The notes under the pieces are model-generated. The model was given only the letters and a program-made list of their open reading frames with translations, did not search any database and was not told where the DNA came from. The position numbers and the translations under genes are program-made. A stretch of 8,667 nt of DNA from Gammaproteobacteria bacterium. GTDB lineage: Bacteria > Pseudomonadota > Gammaproteobacteria > Berkiellales > Berkiellaceae. The stretch lies in the NCBI GenBank assembly GCA_016874315.1, contig VGTX01000037.1, forward strand, positions 1 through 8,667. Reading direction: 5' to 3'. The first letter of the stretch is position 1; each line of letters begins with the position of its first letter. Positions 1-6,302 of the stretch are shown here, one piece after another.

Positions 1-83
1 TTGCGATAGAGAAATATGAGAGCTTGTCGGGAGTTCCAATTTGTATAAATAAGACGCCAAATCGCATATTGAGTGCTATTTAA
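1..83 (+). CDS. purA: 3' end of adenylosuccinate synthetase (partial, probable)
   Basis: The frame starting at base 3 is open from the window edge to a TAA at 81-83 and encodes 26 residues. It contains the segment KYESLSGVPICINKTPNR. This follows the C-terminal pattern of PurA, in which a helix (Y-I-x-x-x-E-E-L-x) leads into GVP, then a strand, then a G-P-x-R-like turn; here the turn is T-P-N-R. PurA joins IMP and aspartate using GTP in the first committed step of AMP synthesis, in the cytosol. After the conserved Arg only five residues remain, a shorter tail than in E. coli PurA. The upstream part lies outside the window, so the call rests on this short match. A different protein ending cannot be excluded. 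Confidence 0.55.
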   Translation, partial: AIEKYESLSGVPICINKTPNRILSAI

Positions 84-99
84 AAAATATCACTCAATA
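67..99. terminator. Hairpin overlapping the purA stop codon
   Basis: A 9-bp perfect stem (TATTGAGTG at 67-75 with CACTCAATA at 91-99) is followed, after one mismatch, by a second 5-bp stem (77-81 with 85-89) closed by an AAA loop. It lies across the end of the putative purA frame (stop at 81-83), at the junction of two convergent genes. No strong T-run follows on either strand, so it may be a bidirectional transcription barrier or an mRNA 3'-end stabiliser rather than a classical intrinsic terminator. Confidence 0.5.
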
Positions 100-106
100 C
101 TAATCA

Positions 107-146
107 ATGAGCACCTTTCTGAATAGCATTCAGAAAGATGACTCAT
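107..146. terminator. Second hairpin between convergent purA and MFS genes
   Basis: A perfect 10-bp inverted repeat (CTTTCTGAAT at 115-124, ATTCAGAAAG at 128-137) encloses a 3-nt loop. It is flanked by a further 5-bp matching pair, ATGAG at 107-111 and CTCAT at 142-146. It begins 10 bp beyond the MFS stop codon when read on the minus strand and 24 bp after the purA stop on the plus strand, which fits a shared 3'-end structure. A U-tract is lacking, so the termination role is inferred from position and stem quality. Confidence 0.55.
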
Positions 147-156
147 AAAAAAGAGC

Positions 157-1383
157 TTAGCGCGTTTTAACTAGCGCCCCTAAGACATATGAAAGGATAA
201 GGGCAATAATCATTGCAGAGCCAAAAATTAACTGATAGTCTGCGCCTTGATAATATGGAATGCCATCAATAAATGTGGCATTACAGTGTGTCTCAAGTAG
301 CATTGGAAGAATGCCTCCAAGAATCGATCCAATTAAAATCGTTGACATATTAGCAATTGCTACAGAAATACTAGAATTCTCAGGACCATGCATGCTTGCT
401 GCAAGAGAATAGCACCCAACAATACCAGTATTTGTAATTCCAAATGTAAATAAACAAATAGAAAGCATATTTGATGATAAAGGTAAAAATATTGCTGGAA
501 TAATCGTTAAAAGCCCACAAATCGACGATGCTAGCATAACGCGGCGATGACCATATTTATCAGCAACAAGACCTGCAAATGGACCTCCAATTAACCAGCC
601 AATAAATACCATGGACACAGCAAACGCAATTTGTTCACGACCAAGATGGTGAATACTTTCTAGCAAACTGACCCCAAGACCACCCTCGGTTAATACCATG
701 AGCGGATAGTAAATGCATCCCGCATATAACGCATTAAACCAAGTTTGAGAGTTGCAGTAAATGTTTACAGTTGGCTTCGCTGCCCCTTGATTTACAGACT
801 CTGATGAGGGTTGCGCATCACTTGGGACAATAAGGAAAATCGCCAATCCAATCATAAATAGTGCAATTGGGAATTGACCAATAACAGATTGCCATGAATG
901 GTGTTGAATTTGTGCAGTAATTAAATTTGTTGCAATAAATCCACCGGCCATACCCATGGACTGTGTCATTCCAACAAAAAGTGAGGCATATTGCGGAATT
1001 TTCTTAGTAGCGTAGGAAATTGCTCCAACAAAACCAAAAGCTCCGAAGAATGCATAACACAAAAGGCTTAAAAGGGCCGTAGGAAATGCTGTTGCATAAG
1101 TAAAGGCTAGTGCGCACACTCCACAAGCAAGCGATGCTGAACCAATCAGAAAACGTGATGAATAAAATTTCATCAAATAACCAACAGGTATTTGTGAGGC
1201 AGTGTATGTAATAAAGTAAAATGACGAAATCCAACCAATATGCTTGATAGTGATCGAAAAGGTTTTCATTAATTGAACATCAATCAATGATGGCGAAATG
1301 CGGACAAAATAATGCATAAAGAAAAATGAGGCGAGTAAAAACCAATTTAAACTTTCACGCAGGACAGATGGAGAACTTTTCAT
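157..1383 (-). CDS. MFS transporter, Pht-like
   Basis: This is a 408-residue inner-membrane protein with about 12 hydrophobic segments, a normal length for the major facilitator superfamily. A hydrophilic linker at about residues 187-215 separates the two six-helix halves. The loop between helices 8 and 9 holds a good MFS motif A (GPFAGLVADKYGHRR, about 267-281). The equivalent loop between helices 2 and 3 (VGYLMKFYSSR) lacks the usual Asp. The N-terminal stretch RISPSLIDVQLMKTF followed by FYFITYTASQIPVGYL resembles the Pht-type transporters of Legionella and Francisella, which import amino acids or nucleosides from the host vacuole; this comparison is from memory. The substrate cannot be read from the sequence. 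The start ATG has GGAA about 8 nt upstream and a good promoter further up. The gene stands alone, convergent with the putative purA and divergent from tRNA-Ser. Confidence 0.88.
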   Translation of the reverse strand: MKSSPSVLRESLNWFLLASFFFMHYFVRISPSLIDVQLMKTFSITIKHIGWISSFYFITYTASQIPVGYLMKFYSSRFLIGSASLACGVCALAFTYATAFPTALLSLLCYAFFGAFGFVGAISYATKKIPQYASLFVGMTQSMGMAGGFIATNLITAQIQHHSWQSVIGQFPIALFMIGLAIFLIVPSDAQPSSESVNQGAAKPTVNIYCNSQTWFNALYAGCIYYPLMVLTEGGLGVSLLESIHHLGREQIAFAVSMVFIGWLIGGPFAGLVADKYGHRRVMLASSICGLLTIIPAIFLPLSSNMLSICLFTFGITNTGIVGCYSLAASMHGPENSSISVAIANMSTILIGSILGGILPMLLETHCNATFIDGIPYYQGADYQLIFGSAMIIALILSYVLGALVKTR

Positions 1384-1420
1384 GTAAGTATTCCAATATT
1401 TTCACGAGATATGTTGCATC

Positions 1421-1448
1421 ATTATAATCAAACATCACTTCTTGTAAA
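1421..1448 (-). promoter_or_regulatory. Sigma70-type promoter of the MFS gene
   Basis: Read on the minus strand, TTTACA (1443-1448) is followed after 16 bp by a perfect TATAAT (1421-1426). The predicted transcript start is near 1414, giving a leader of about 30 nt before the ATG at 1383. The box matches and spacing are good. Use in the cell is inferred. Confidence 0.6.
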
Positions 1449-1456
1449 TAAATATA

Positions 1457-1487
1457 AGCTAATACCATATCAATTATGGTGTTAGCT
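1457..1487. repeat. 31-bp dyad upstream of the MFS promoter (operator-like)
   Basis: The left arm is AGCTAA-T-ACCATA (1457-1469) and the right arm is TATGGT-G-TTAGCT (1475-1487). They form a 13-bp inverted repeat broken only by one T/G position, around a 5-bp centre. It lies just upstream of the MFS -35 box. Its right edge shares a T with a plus-strand TATAAT at 1487-1492. The size, symmetry and location suit a binding site for a dimeric regulator of the MFS gene and/or of transcription towards the tRNA. No T-run follows, which argues against a terminator. Confidence 0.5.
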
Positions 1488-1500
1488 ATAATCCGCCCTC

Positions 1501-1529
1501 TTGTTCATTAAAACGCCTCGTGATAATAT
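1501..1529 (+). promoter_or_regulatory. Candidate promoter of tRNA-Ser
   Basis: TTGTTC (1501-1506), a 17-bp spacer and TAATAT (1524-1529) form a moderate sigma70 match, and a TG at 1521-1522 gives an extended -10 (TG-A-TAATAT). Transcription would start near 1536, about 50 nt before the mature tRNA. A second possible -10, TATAAT at 1487-1492, has no good -35 box. Confidence 0.4.
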
Positions 1530-1587
1530 TGCTGGGTACTGTCTTCTTTAAGTTATACGACCCAAAAGAGTACGCTCAGTATTTAGT

Positions 1588-1678
1588 GGAAGGTTGGCGG
1601 AGTGGTCGATCGCACCGCACTCGAAATGCGGACTAGCCTTATAGGTTAGCGAGGGTTCGAATCCCTCACCTTCCTCCA
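1588..1678 (+). tRNA. tRNA-Ser (anticodon CGA)
   Basis: This is a complete class II tRNA of 91 nt including an encoded CCA (1676-1678). The acceptor stem pairs GGAAGGT (1588-1594) with ACCTTCC (1668-1674) over seven pairs. A 3-bp D stem (GCG/CGC) is followed by the anticodon stem CCGCA/TGCGG (1615-1619, 1627-1631) with loop CTCGAAA, placing the anticodon CGA at 1622-1624, which reads UCG codons. The long variable arm (CTAGCC/GGTTAG with a TTAT loop) is typical of serine tRNAs. The T arm is GAGGG-TTCGAAT-CCCTC. The discriminator at 1675 is T, whereas E. coli serine tRNAs carry G at that position. Downstream lies T-rich DNA but no clear hairpin terminator. Confidence 0.97.
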
Positions 1679-1748
1679 GAATATTTTTCATATTTTAAAA
1701 ATCTTTAACATACGTTATCAACGCCCTATTTTTTGCCCATTCAAATTT

Positions 1749-2909
1749 TTATACTGAAAAAAATCGTTTCACGCCTTCTTCCCATGGATATACCATAATA
1801 TTATCAATAACTTTTTGGAAAGGATCGCGACTAAAGCATACAGACTCACAATCTCCAAAATCACGAGACAGTGTTCTCAAAGTAGATAAATGGCGTGCCT
1901 CTACCGTTGTACTGCTTTTAATCTCGATAAATAAAGTTTTTTGACCAGGCCTTTCTACAACTAAATCGATCTCTGCATCATCTTTTGTTTCTAAATAACT
2001 AAATCGATAGTTTCGATGGTAATAACTTGCAAGTTGAATACATTGATTAATAATGAAATGCTCAAAAGCCTCACCGTATGCAGATGTGCTTTCAACTAAT
2101 GAAAGTTCAATTAATCCTGCTAGCGCGCGAACTACCCCTGTATCAAAAAAATAAAATTTGGGCTTTTTGCTCAGTCTTTTTCTAAAGGAATGATCGAAAG
2201 GCTGTAAATAATACCCAATAAGTGTATCCTCGAGAATCGAGAAGTAATCTTGTACCGTATAATCTGATACCCCAACATCTCGTGCAATATTTGAAATATT
2301 GATTTTCTTTCCATTTGATTGGGCTGCTACTTCTAAAAAATGTCTAAATGGATCTAAATTGCGAATATATTTTTCAGCCCAAACCTCCTCTTTGAGGTAC
2401 AAGTTAACGTATGTTTCAAGAAAAAGTTGTTTATCCAGATCATGTTGTAATCCAAAAATTTTTGGTAAAAGACCATATTGTAATGCATTGTTAAGAGAAA
2501 ATTCTTGCTCACACTCTAAATATGTCAACGGATACAAGTGAAAAAGAACAGCTCTTCCTGCCAACAAATTGCTACCTCCATGCCGTAATTTTTTTGCACT
2601 AGAGCCTGTTAAAATAAATATTTTGTTTGTTTTTTCAATCAGATAATGTATAACATCAAGCAGCTTGGGAATTTTTTGAATTTCATCAATAATCACATAT
2701 CTTTGATTTTCTGGCAACGCACTTACAATATCGATTAATCCATCTGGATTTCTAGCAAAATAATTTTCCTTTTTAGATTCAAGCAAGTTAATCATTAGAG
2801 CATCTTTCAACCAAGGTAATGTTGTCAGCAAAGTAGTCTTACCTACTCCCCGAGCACCGAAAAGAAAAAAACTTTGCTGTTGAGTAAGTGGAAGTTGTCT
2901 GAAAAACAT
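1749..2909 (-). CDS. AAA ATPase with C-terminal DUF4143/nuclease-fold domain
   Basis: This 386-residue protein belongs to the AAA_14 plus DUF4143 family, and its length is normal for it. The Walker A motif is GARGVGKT (about 18-25) and the Walker B motif is YVIIDEIQ (about 71-78), followed by a sensor-like stretch IFILTGSSAKKLR (about 97-109). The middle region (about 200-240) contains a winged-helix-like segment (ISNIARDVGVSDYTVQDYFSILEDT). The C-terminus has a PD-(D/E)xK-like arrangement, D315 then E329-I-K331, in AEIDLVVERPGQKTLFIEIK. Such proteins are common, often recently acquired, and have no firmly established function; roles in DNA transactions or stress are guesses. The start lies close to Walker A, as in other family members, and has no recognisable ribosome binding site. 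The gene is transcribed alone from its own promoter and converges on tRNA-Ser, ending 71 bp from it. Confidence 0.9.
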   Translation of the reverse strand: MFFRQLPLTQQQSFFLFGARGVGKTTLLTTLPWLKDALMINLLESKKENYFARNPDGLIDIVSALPENQRYVIIDEIQKIPKLLDVIHYLIEKTNKIFILTGSSAKKLRHGGSNLLAGRAVLFHLYPLTYLECEQEFSLNNALQYGLLPKIFGLQHDLDKQLFLETYVNLYLKEEVWAEKYIRNLDPFRHFLEVAAQSNGKKINISNIARDVGVSDYTVQDYFSILEDTLIGYYLQPFDHSFRKRLSKKPKFYFFDTGVVRALAGLIELSLVESTSAYGEAFEHFIINQCIQLASYYHRNYRFSYLETKDDAEIDLVVERPGQKTLFIEIKSSTTVEARHLSTLRTLSRDFGDCESVCFSRDPFQKVIDNIMVYPWEEGVKRFFSV

Positions 2910-2941
2910 TTATGGCGCCATTTTTGAAATAATATATATAA

Positions 2942-2969
2942 ATTGTACGCCTTTTTTTAAATTTCTCAA
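2942..2969 (-). promoter_or_regulatory. Promoter of the DUF4143 ATPase gene
   Basis: On the minus strand, TTGAGA (2964-2969), a 16-bp spacer and TACAAT (2942-2947) closely match sigma70 consensus boxes. The predicted start lies near 2935, giving a leader of about 26 nt. That leader includes the palindrome ATGGCGCCAT (2912-2921) and a tiny reading frame (ATG GCG CCA TAA) that ends directly before the gene's ATG. Confidence 0.6.
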
Positions 2970-3050
2970 TGAATTTGGCGTCATTATTCGTTTTTTCCTC
3001 ATTTAGTCGCGGAACAGAGCTACAAGCTTAGTCTTTTGCGTTAATGGGCT

Positions 3051-3084
3051 AGCGTGTAACAAGATTTTGTAATATACGCTTTTT
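3051..3084 (+). terminator. Plus-strand terminator-like hairpin with no gene before it
   Basis: AGCGTGTA (3051-3058) pairs with TATACGCT (3073-3080) with one G-T wobble. Inside it, ACAA (3059-3062) pairs with TTGT (3067-3070) around a GATT loop, with an AA bulge at 3071-3072. The right arm runs into five Ts (3080-3084). This is intrinsic-terminator geometry for plus-strand RNA, yet both neighbouring genes are on the minus strand. The rest of the 292-bp gap (2910-3201) shows no reading frame or RNA gene that I recognise. Confidence 0.4.
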
Positions 3085-3201
3085 CGCTGTTAGGTCGTGA
3101 AAAACTCTAAAAAAACATATGAAATGGAATTAATATCATATTCCACAATGAATTAATTGAAGATAAATTATAATCGCATTGTACAGGTGGTATATGGATT
3201 A

Positions 3202-4056
3202 TTAGACTGAGTTTTGTAATATTGCTAATCGATAGAGTCCAATTTGTTCAAAGCCAAGAGATAAATAGGCGCGCGCAGCAGCAGGGTTATCAGTAAATAA
3301 GATTGCAGCTTTAGTATGATGTTCTTTTTCTATTTTGAGCGTTTCTGCTAATAATATTCGAGCAAATTTTTGATTCCGGTATGCAGGGGGTGTATAAACA
3401 GGCCCAACTTGCACTAGTCCAGGAATACGAGCATTAAACCCACTCACTGCGACTGGATAATCATCAGAATATAAAATCCATGAGTCTTTTTTTTCTAGTC
3501 GCAATTTCCATTGCTCTTCGACCTCGTTACGAAGCGTCGCCGTTCTTGTCGCTCCAAGAGCTTCAATTTGATAATCCACCATCCATTCGATCAAAAGATG
3601 ATAATCCATTAATTGTGCAGGCACGATTTTCAAGTTATCTGCTAACGGTGGATATGTAAATGATTCGAGATTCAAAGCATATAGCCCCTCACAGCGATTG
3701 CATCTAAAATCACGAGATAATAACTCAAATTTTTCCAACGTAACACGCACTTGCTCATCTGGACCAAGAATGCCGCCAATCGGCCTAGAAAATAATCCTC
3801 GGACATGCTCAAGGATGAAATTCAGTGCGATAATACTATCGCAATACATCATAATATTGCCATTCCAGTAATGAACAACTACACCAACAAGATCTGGGCT
3901 AAAAACTCCAAAATATTCTCCGGAGTAGCTTTCACCAGAATATTCGATTCCCGCAGCGTGCAGGTTACTGCACATAAACATGCAGTATTCTTGGTGCGGT
4001 GAGAGATATCTCATGCATAAATCATAATCTTCATTTTTTAGCAACCGAACGTACAT
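3202..4056 (-). CDS. GNAT-family N-acetyltransferase, two-domain
   Basis: This 284-residue cytosolic protein is predicted to transfer acetyl groups from acetyl-CoA to an amine; the acceptor is unknown. The C-terminal half (about 140-280) is a recognisable GNAT domain. It has the strand and turn QVGPVYTPPAYRNQKFARIL (about 216-235) at the acetyl-CoA pyrophosphate loop, then LFTDNPAAARAYLSLGFEQIG (about 254-274), the usual N-x-x-A-x-x-x-Y-x-x-x-G-F end of the fold. In the loop, R-x-x-G-x-A is changed to R-N-Q-K-F-A, so the normal Gly is Lys230. The N-terminal half looks like a degenerate partner domain, as in other acetyltransferases of about 280 residues. The start ATG is preceded by AAGGA with a 9-nt gap. 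The gene lies 65 bp after the TerC gene on the same strand, so read-through is possible. Confidence 0.85.
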   Translation of the reverse strand: MYVRLLKNEDYDLCMRYLSPHQEYCMFMCSNLHAAGIEYSGESYSGEYFGVFSPDLVGVVVHYWNGNIMMYCDSIIALNFILEHVRGLFSRPIGGILGPDEQVRVTLEKFELLSRDFRCNRCEGLYALNLESFTYPPLADNLKIVPAQLMDYHLLIEWMVDYQIEALGATRTATLRNEVEEQWKLRLEKKDSWILYSDDYPVAVSGFNARIPGLVQVGPVYTPPAYRNQKFARILLAETLKIEKEHHTKAAILFTDNPAAARAYLSLGFEQIGLYRLAILQNSV

Positions 4057-4121
4057 CCTACAATATCCTTTTATAGCTATGCGAAGGTATGAGTATCTCT
4101 CTTTTAACTTCAGATAGGGCT

Positions 4122-5066
4122 CTACTCTTTTTTAACGCTCTTACGTGGATAAACAAAAGAAGCCAGAACACCTAACAGTAATAATCCACTTGTCACACTT
4201 AGCGATAGAAGGGCTGGGATTTTTACATGATATATGGAAGAGTATATAATTTTTCCACCAATAAAAATTAATATCACTGCAAGGGAATATTTTAAATAAT
4301 AACAAACTTCAATAATAGATGAGAGCGCAAAATACAAAGCTCTCAATCCAAGTATCGCAAAAATATTACTCGTATAAATAATAAAGGGATCTTGTGTAAT
4401 CGCAAAAACTGCAGGAATACTATCTACAACAAACATAATATCAGTCACCTCAACAAGTATCAGTGCTAAGAATAATGGAGTGATATAGAGCTCCTTTTTA
4501 GAGGATGTTGGATTTGTTTGATATACAAAAAAATGCTCATTATTTATTTTTTCTGTAATTCTTAAATGCGATCGGAGAAATTTCAGAAATTTGTTTTCAT
4601 TTAAATCGACATGCCCTGATGGAATAAGAAATATTTTTAGTCCACTGATAATCATTAGAACTGCAAAAATATATAAAATCCATTCAAATCTTGAAATAAG
4701 CTGAATCCCCAATGCAATCATAATCCCTCGGAAAATAATTGCACTTAAAATACCCCAAAATAAAACACGATGTTGATATTTCGTTGGTATAGATAGATTA
4801 GTAAAAATTAAAGCAATCAAAAAGACATTGTCGAGTGATAAAGATTTTTCGACAAGATAGGCCGTCATGTATTGTGCAAAAGATTCAACTCCTTTTATGT
4901 AACCAATCCATACACCAAAACCTAATGCTATAAAGATATAAAATAGACTAAGGTATATACTTTCAAGAAAAGAAATAGGCTTTGGTTTGCGATGCAATAC
5001 TCCTAAATCAAATCCAATCAAAAGACAAACGGTGCTAATAAAAAAAATCCAATGCGTAATTTCCAT
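4122..5066 (-). CDS. TerC/Alx family integral membrane protein
   Basis: This is a 314-residue inner-membrane protein with about nine hydrophobic helices. TerC-family hallmarks in order are FDLGVLHRKPK (19-29), EKSLSLDNVF (73-82), FRG (112-114), EVTDIMFVVDSIPAVFAIT (206-224), NIFAILGLRALYF (234-246) and KYSLAVILIFIGGK (259-272). The intramembrane acids Asp79, Glu206, Asp209 and Asp215 are the likely metal-site residues. Relatives such as Alx, YkoY and MeeF-type proteins export manganese or help load metal onto secreted enzymes; a manganese role here is inferred from the family. There is room for only a 44-bp gap upstream, so no yybP-ykoY manganese riboswitch is present. The ribosome binding site is weak (AAGA about 7 nt before the ATG). 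Gene length is typical and intact. Confidence 0.93.
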   Translation of the reverse strand: MEITHWIFFISTVCLLIGFDLGVLHRKPKPISFLESIYLSLFYIFIALGFGVWIGYIKGVESFAQYMTAYLVEKSLSLDNVFLIALIFTNLSIPTKYQHRVLFWGILSAIIFRGIMIALGIQLISRFEWILYIFAVLMIISGLKIFLIPSGHVDLNENKFLKFLRSHLRITEKINNEHFFVYQTNPTSSKKELYITPLFLALILVEVTDIMFVVDSIPAVFAITQDPFIIYTSNIFAILGLRALYFALSSIIEVCYYLKYSLAVILIFIGGKIIYSSIYHVKIPALLSLSVTSGLLLLGVLASFVYPRKSVKKE

Positions 5067-5095
5067 GATAAATCTTAAAAAATCAATATAATTAG

Positions 5096-5124
5096 ATTAT
5101 AGTGAATGCATCATATTTTTGAAA
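5096..5124 (-). promoter_or_regulatory. Candidate promoter of the TerC gene
   Basis: A perfect TATAAT on the minus strand (5096-5101) is preceded by a 17-bp spacer and a poor -35, TTTCAA (5119-5124), which lies inside the 3' end of the hydrolase gene. The predicted leader is about 23 nt. It would allow TerC to be expressed apart from the upstream hydrolase gene. Confidence 0.4.
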
Positions 5125-6172
5125 AAGTTGTTCGTTGAGCTGGTTCATCTTCAAACTGCATGTCCGATTCATTTAACGACTTTGTTTTCATGTGATTACA
5201 TAGTCCGATAAAAATAGATTGTGCATTTTCTTTTGGATCTTCACTAAAGATAAGATTTTTACGTGGTTCCACATGCCCAGATTTTGTGACGTTTTGAGCA
5301 AAAACAACATAACCCGATATTTTGCCGGTGAGCTGCTCTGCTTCATAAACGGCTTGGTGTAATGAATATTTATGCGCAATTTTTCCATCACCCTCTGAAA
5401 TACCATCTTGCTTATCGGCAACAACACAGTACGCTTTATAATTATTATCAATCGATCGATAGGTTTCAGCTATATTCGCATTCCATCCTAAAGTATCAGA
5501 CATGGGATATGCAGGCGATCGTAAAAATTTTGGCAACCATGATAATCCCATATTCACGATCATCTCTGATAAATCAGCAAACGATCGGGAATTAAACAAA
5601 TACACAAAGAGAGATGATTCATGAAAATATTTGGTCACCATCGTTGCAATTGCTCCGCCAAGTGACTCGCCATCAAGCAAAATATGATTTGCAGGAATAC
5701 CTTTGGCCAGTAACCGATCGACCTGCGCAATTCCATCTGTTATCAGGTTTTGAAAAATGATGGGTGGCTGTGTGTTATATCCAACGCCCCGATAGTTGAA
5801 ACTCACTACAACCATAGATGAGGAAATCGCATCTACCATATCGTCTGCAAAACGATTTTCATAAAAACTTTTCTGGCCTCGAAATTTTATTTGATAAAAT
5901 AGCTCTGTTGGATTTGCTTGTGAAAGCTCTTGCGGGATAATTTCTACAGTATCTAATGTTGCATCGTCATATGTCGAGACAGTGCCAGAGAGAACATTGA
6001 CAAGATATTTATCAGCAAATTCTTTTTTGCGCTCAGCAATAACTTCTAAAGAGAGTTTCTTTTTATTCAGCGATGGTAAAACGCTTCGTCCTAAGGCGCG
6101 CGATGCATAGTTTAAATAACTGGGGTGATTGATAGTATGGCGATATGGGTTTGATGCTTGGTATGTAAACAT
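5111..6172 (-). CDS. Alpha/beta hydrolase, possible secreted effector
   Basis: This is a 353-residue serine hydrolase of unknown substrate. The core follows alpha/beta hydrolase order: a strand leading to FNYRGVG (125-131, oxyanion region), the nucleophile elbow LLDGESLGG with Ser170 (165-173), a likely acid Asp253 or Asp256 in VVADKQDGISEGD, and His300 in KSGHVEPRKN. So the catalytic triad appears complete. There is no signal peptide and no membrane helix. The first 50 residues are polar and basic (NPYRHTINHPSYLNYASR...). The last 20 residues are rich in Glu/Asp (ESDMQFEDEPAQ, 335-346), reminiscent of C-terminal signals of Dot/Icm type IV effectors. From memory, the fold resembles the Chlamydia 43-kDa (DUF818) and Legionella SidB-type hydrolases. 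The effector role is speculation. The ATG has no ribosome binding site; a TATAAT sits only 4 nt upstream of it, too close to be its -10 box. The stop is 44 bp from the TerC start. Confidence 0.82.
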   Translation of the reverse strand: MFTYQASNPYRHTINHPSYLNYASRALGRSVLPSLNKKKLSLEVIAERKKEFADKYLVNVLSGTVSTYDDATLDTVEIIPQELSQANPTELFYQIKFRGQKSFYENRFADDMVDAISSSMVVVSFNYRGVGYNTQPPIIFQNLITDGIAQVDRLLAKGIPANHILLDGESLGGAIATMVTKYFHESSLFVYLFNSRSFADLSEMIVNMGLSWLPKFLRSPAYPMSDTLGWNANIAETYRSIDNNYKAYCVVADKQDGISEGDGKIAHKYSLHQAVYEAEQLTGKISGYVVFAQNVTKSGHVEPRKNLIFSEDPKENAQSIFIGLCNHMKTKSLNESDMQFEDEPAQRTTFSKI

Positions 6173-6209
6173 TTTAATTATAAAGATAATAAAATTACAA
6201 AACGATAGC

Positions 6210-6246
6210 AGTTGCAGTTTTTTTATAAATATAAGTTGCGATTTTT
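6210..6246. repeat. Short direct repeat in the hydrolase/mepB divergent region
   Basis: AGTTGC followed by two purines and a T-run occurs twice, at 6210-6222 and 6234-6246, 24 bp apart. It lies midway in the 130-bp region between the divergent hydrolase and MepB genes, where it could be a pair of protein-binding half-sites. The region is very AT-rich, so chance similarity is possible. I see no convincing promoter pair here. Confidence 0.25.
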
Positions 6247-6302
6247 AATCATTCGATATTTTCGTTATATATTTTCATATCTATTACACTCGGTCTTACG
6301 CG

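Noticed and set aside
1679..1748. ATTTTT/AAAAAT stem downstream of tRNA-Ser as its terminator.
   Set aside because: The stem is pure A-T, short, and not followed by a distinct T-run; it fits base composition.
3109..3145. Possible minus-strand terminator after the GNAT gene: TGGAAT/ATTCCA stem followed by seven Ts.
   Set aside because: The stem is only 6 bp with a 9-nt loop, AT-rich, and the T-run starts 9 nt beyond the stem; too weak to call.
5067..5110. Searched for a yybP-ykoY manganese riboswitch ahead of the TerC gene.
   Set aside because: The gap is 44 bp, too short for the riboswitch, and holds no matching structure.
4122..6172. Tellurite-resistance or stress operon based on the TerC homolog.
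   Set aside because: No TerA/B/D/Z neighbours; the protein is of the Alx/YkoY type, which is usually found alone.
6177..6182. Perfect TATAAT on the minus strand just before the hydrolase ATG.
   Set aside because: Only 4 nt separate it from the ATG, so transcription would start inside the start codon; no matching -35 box.
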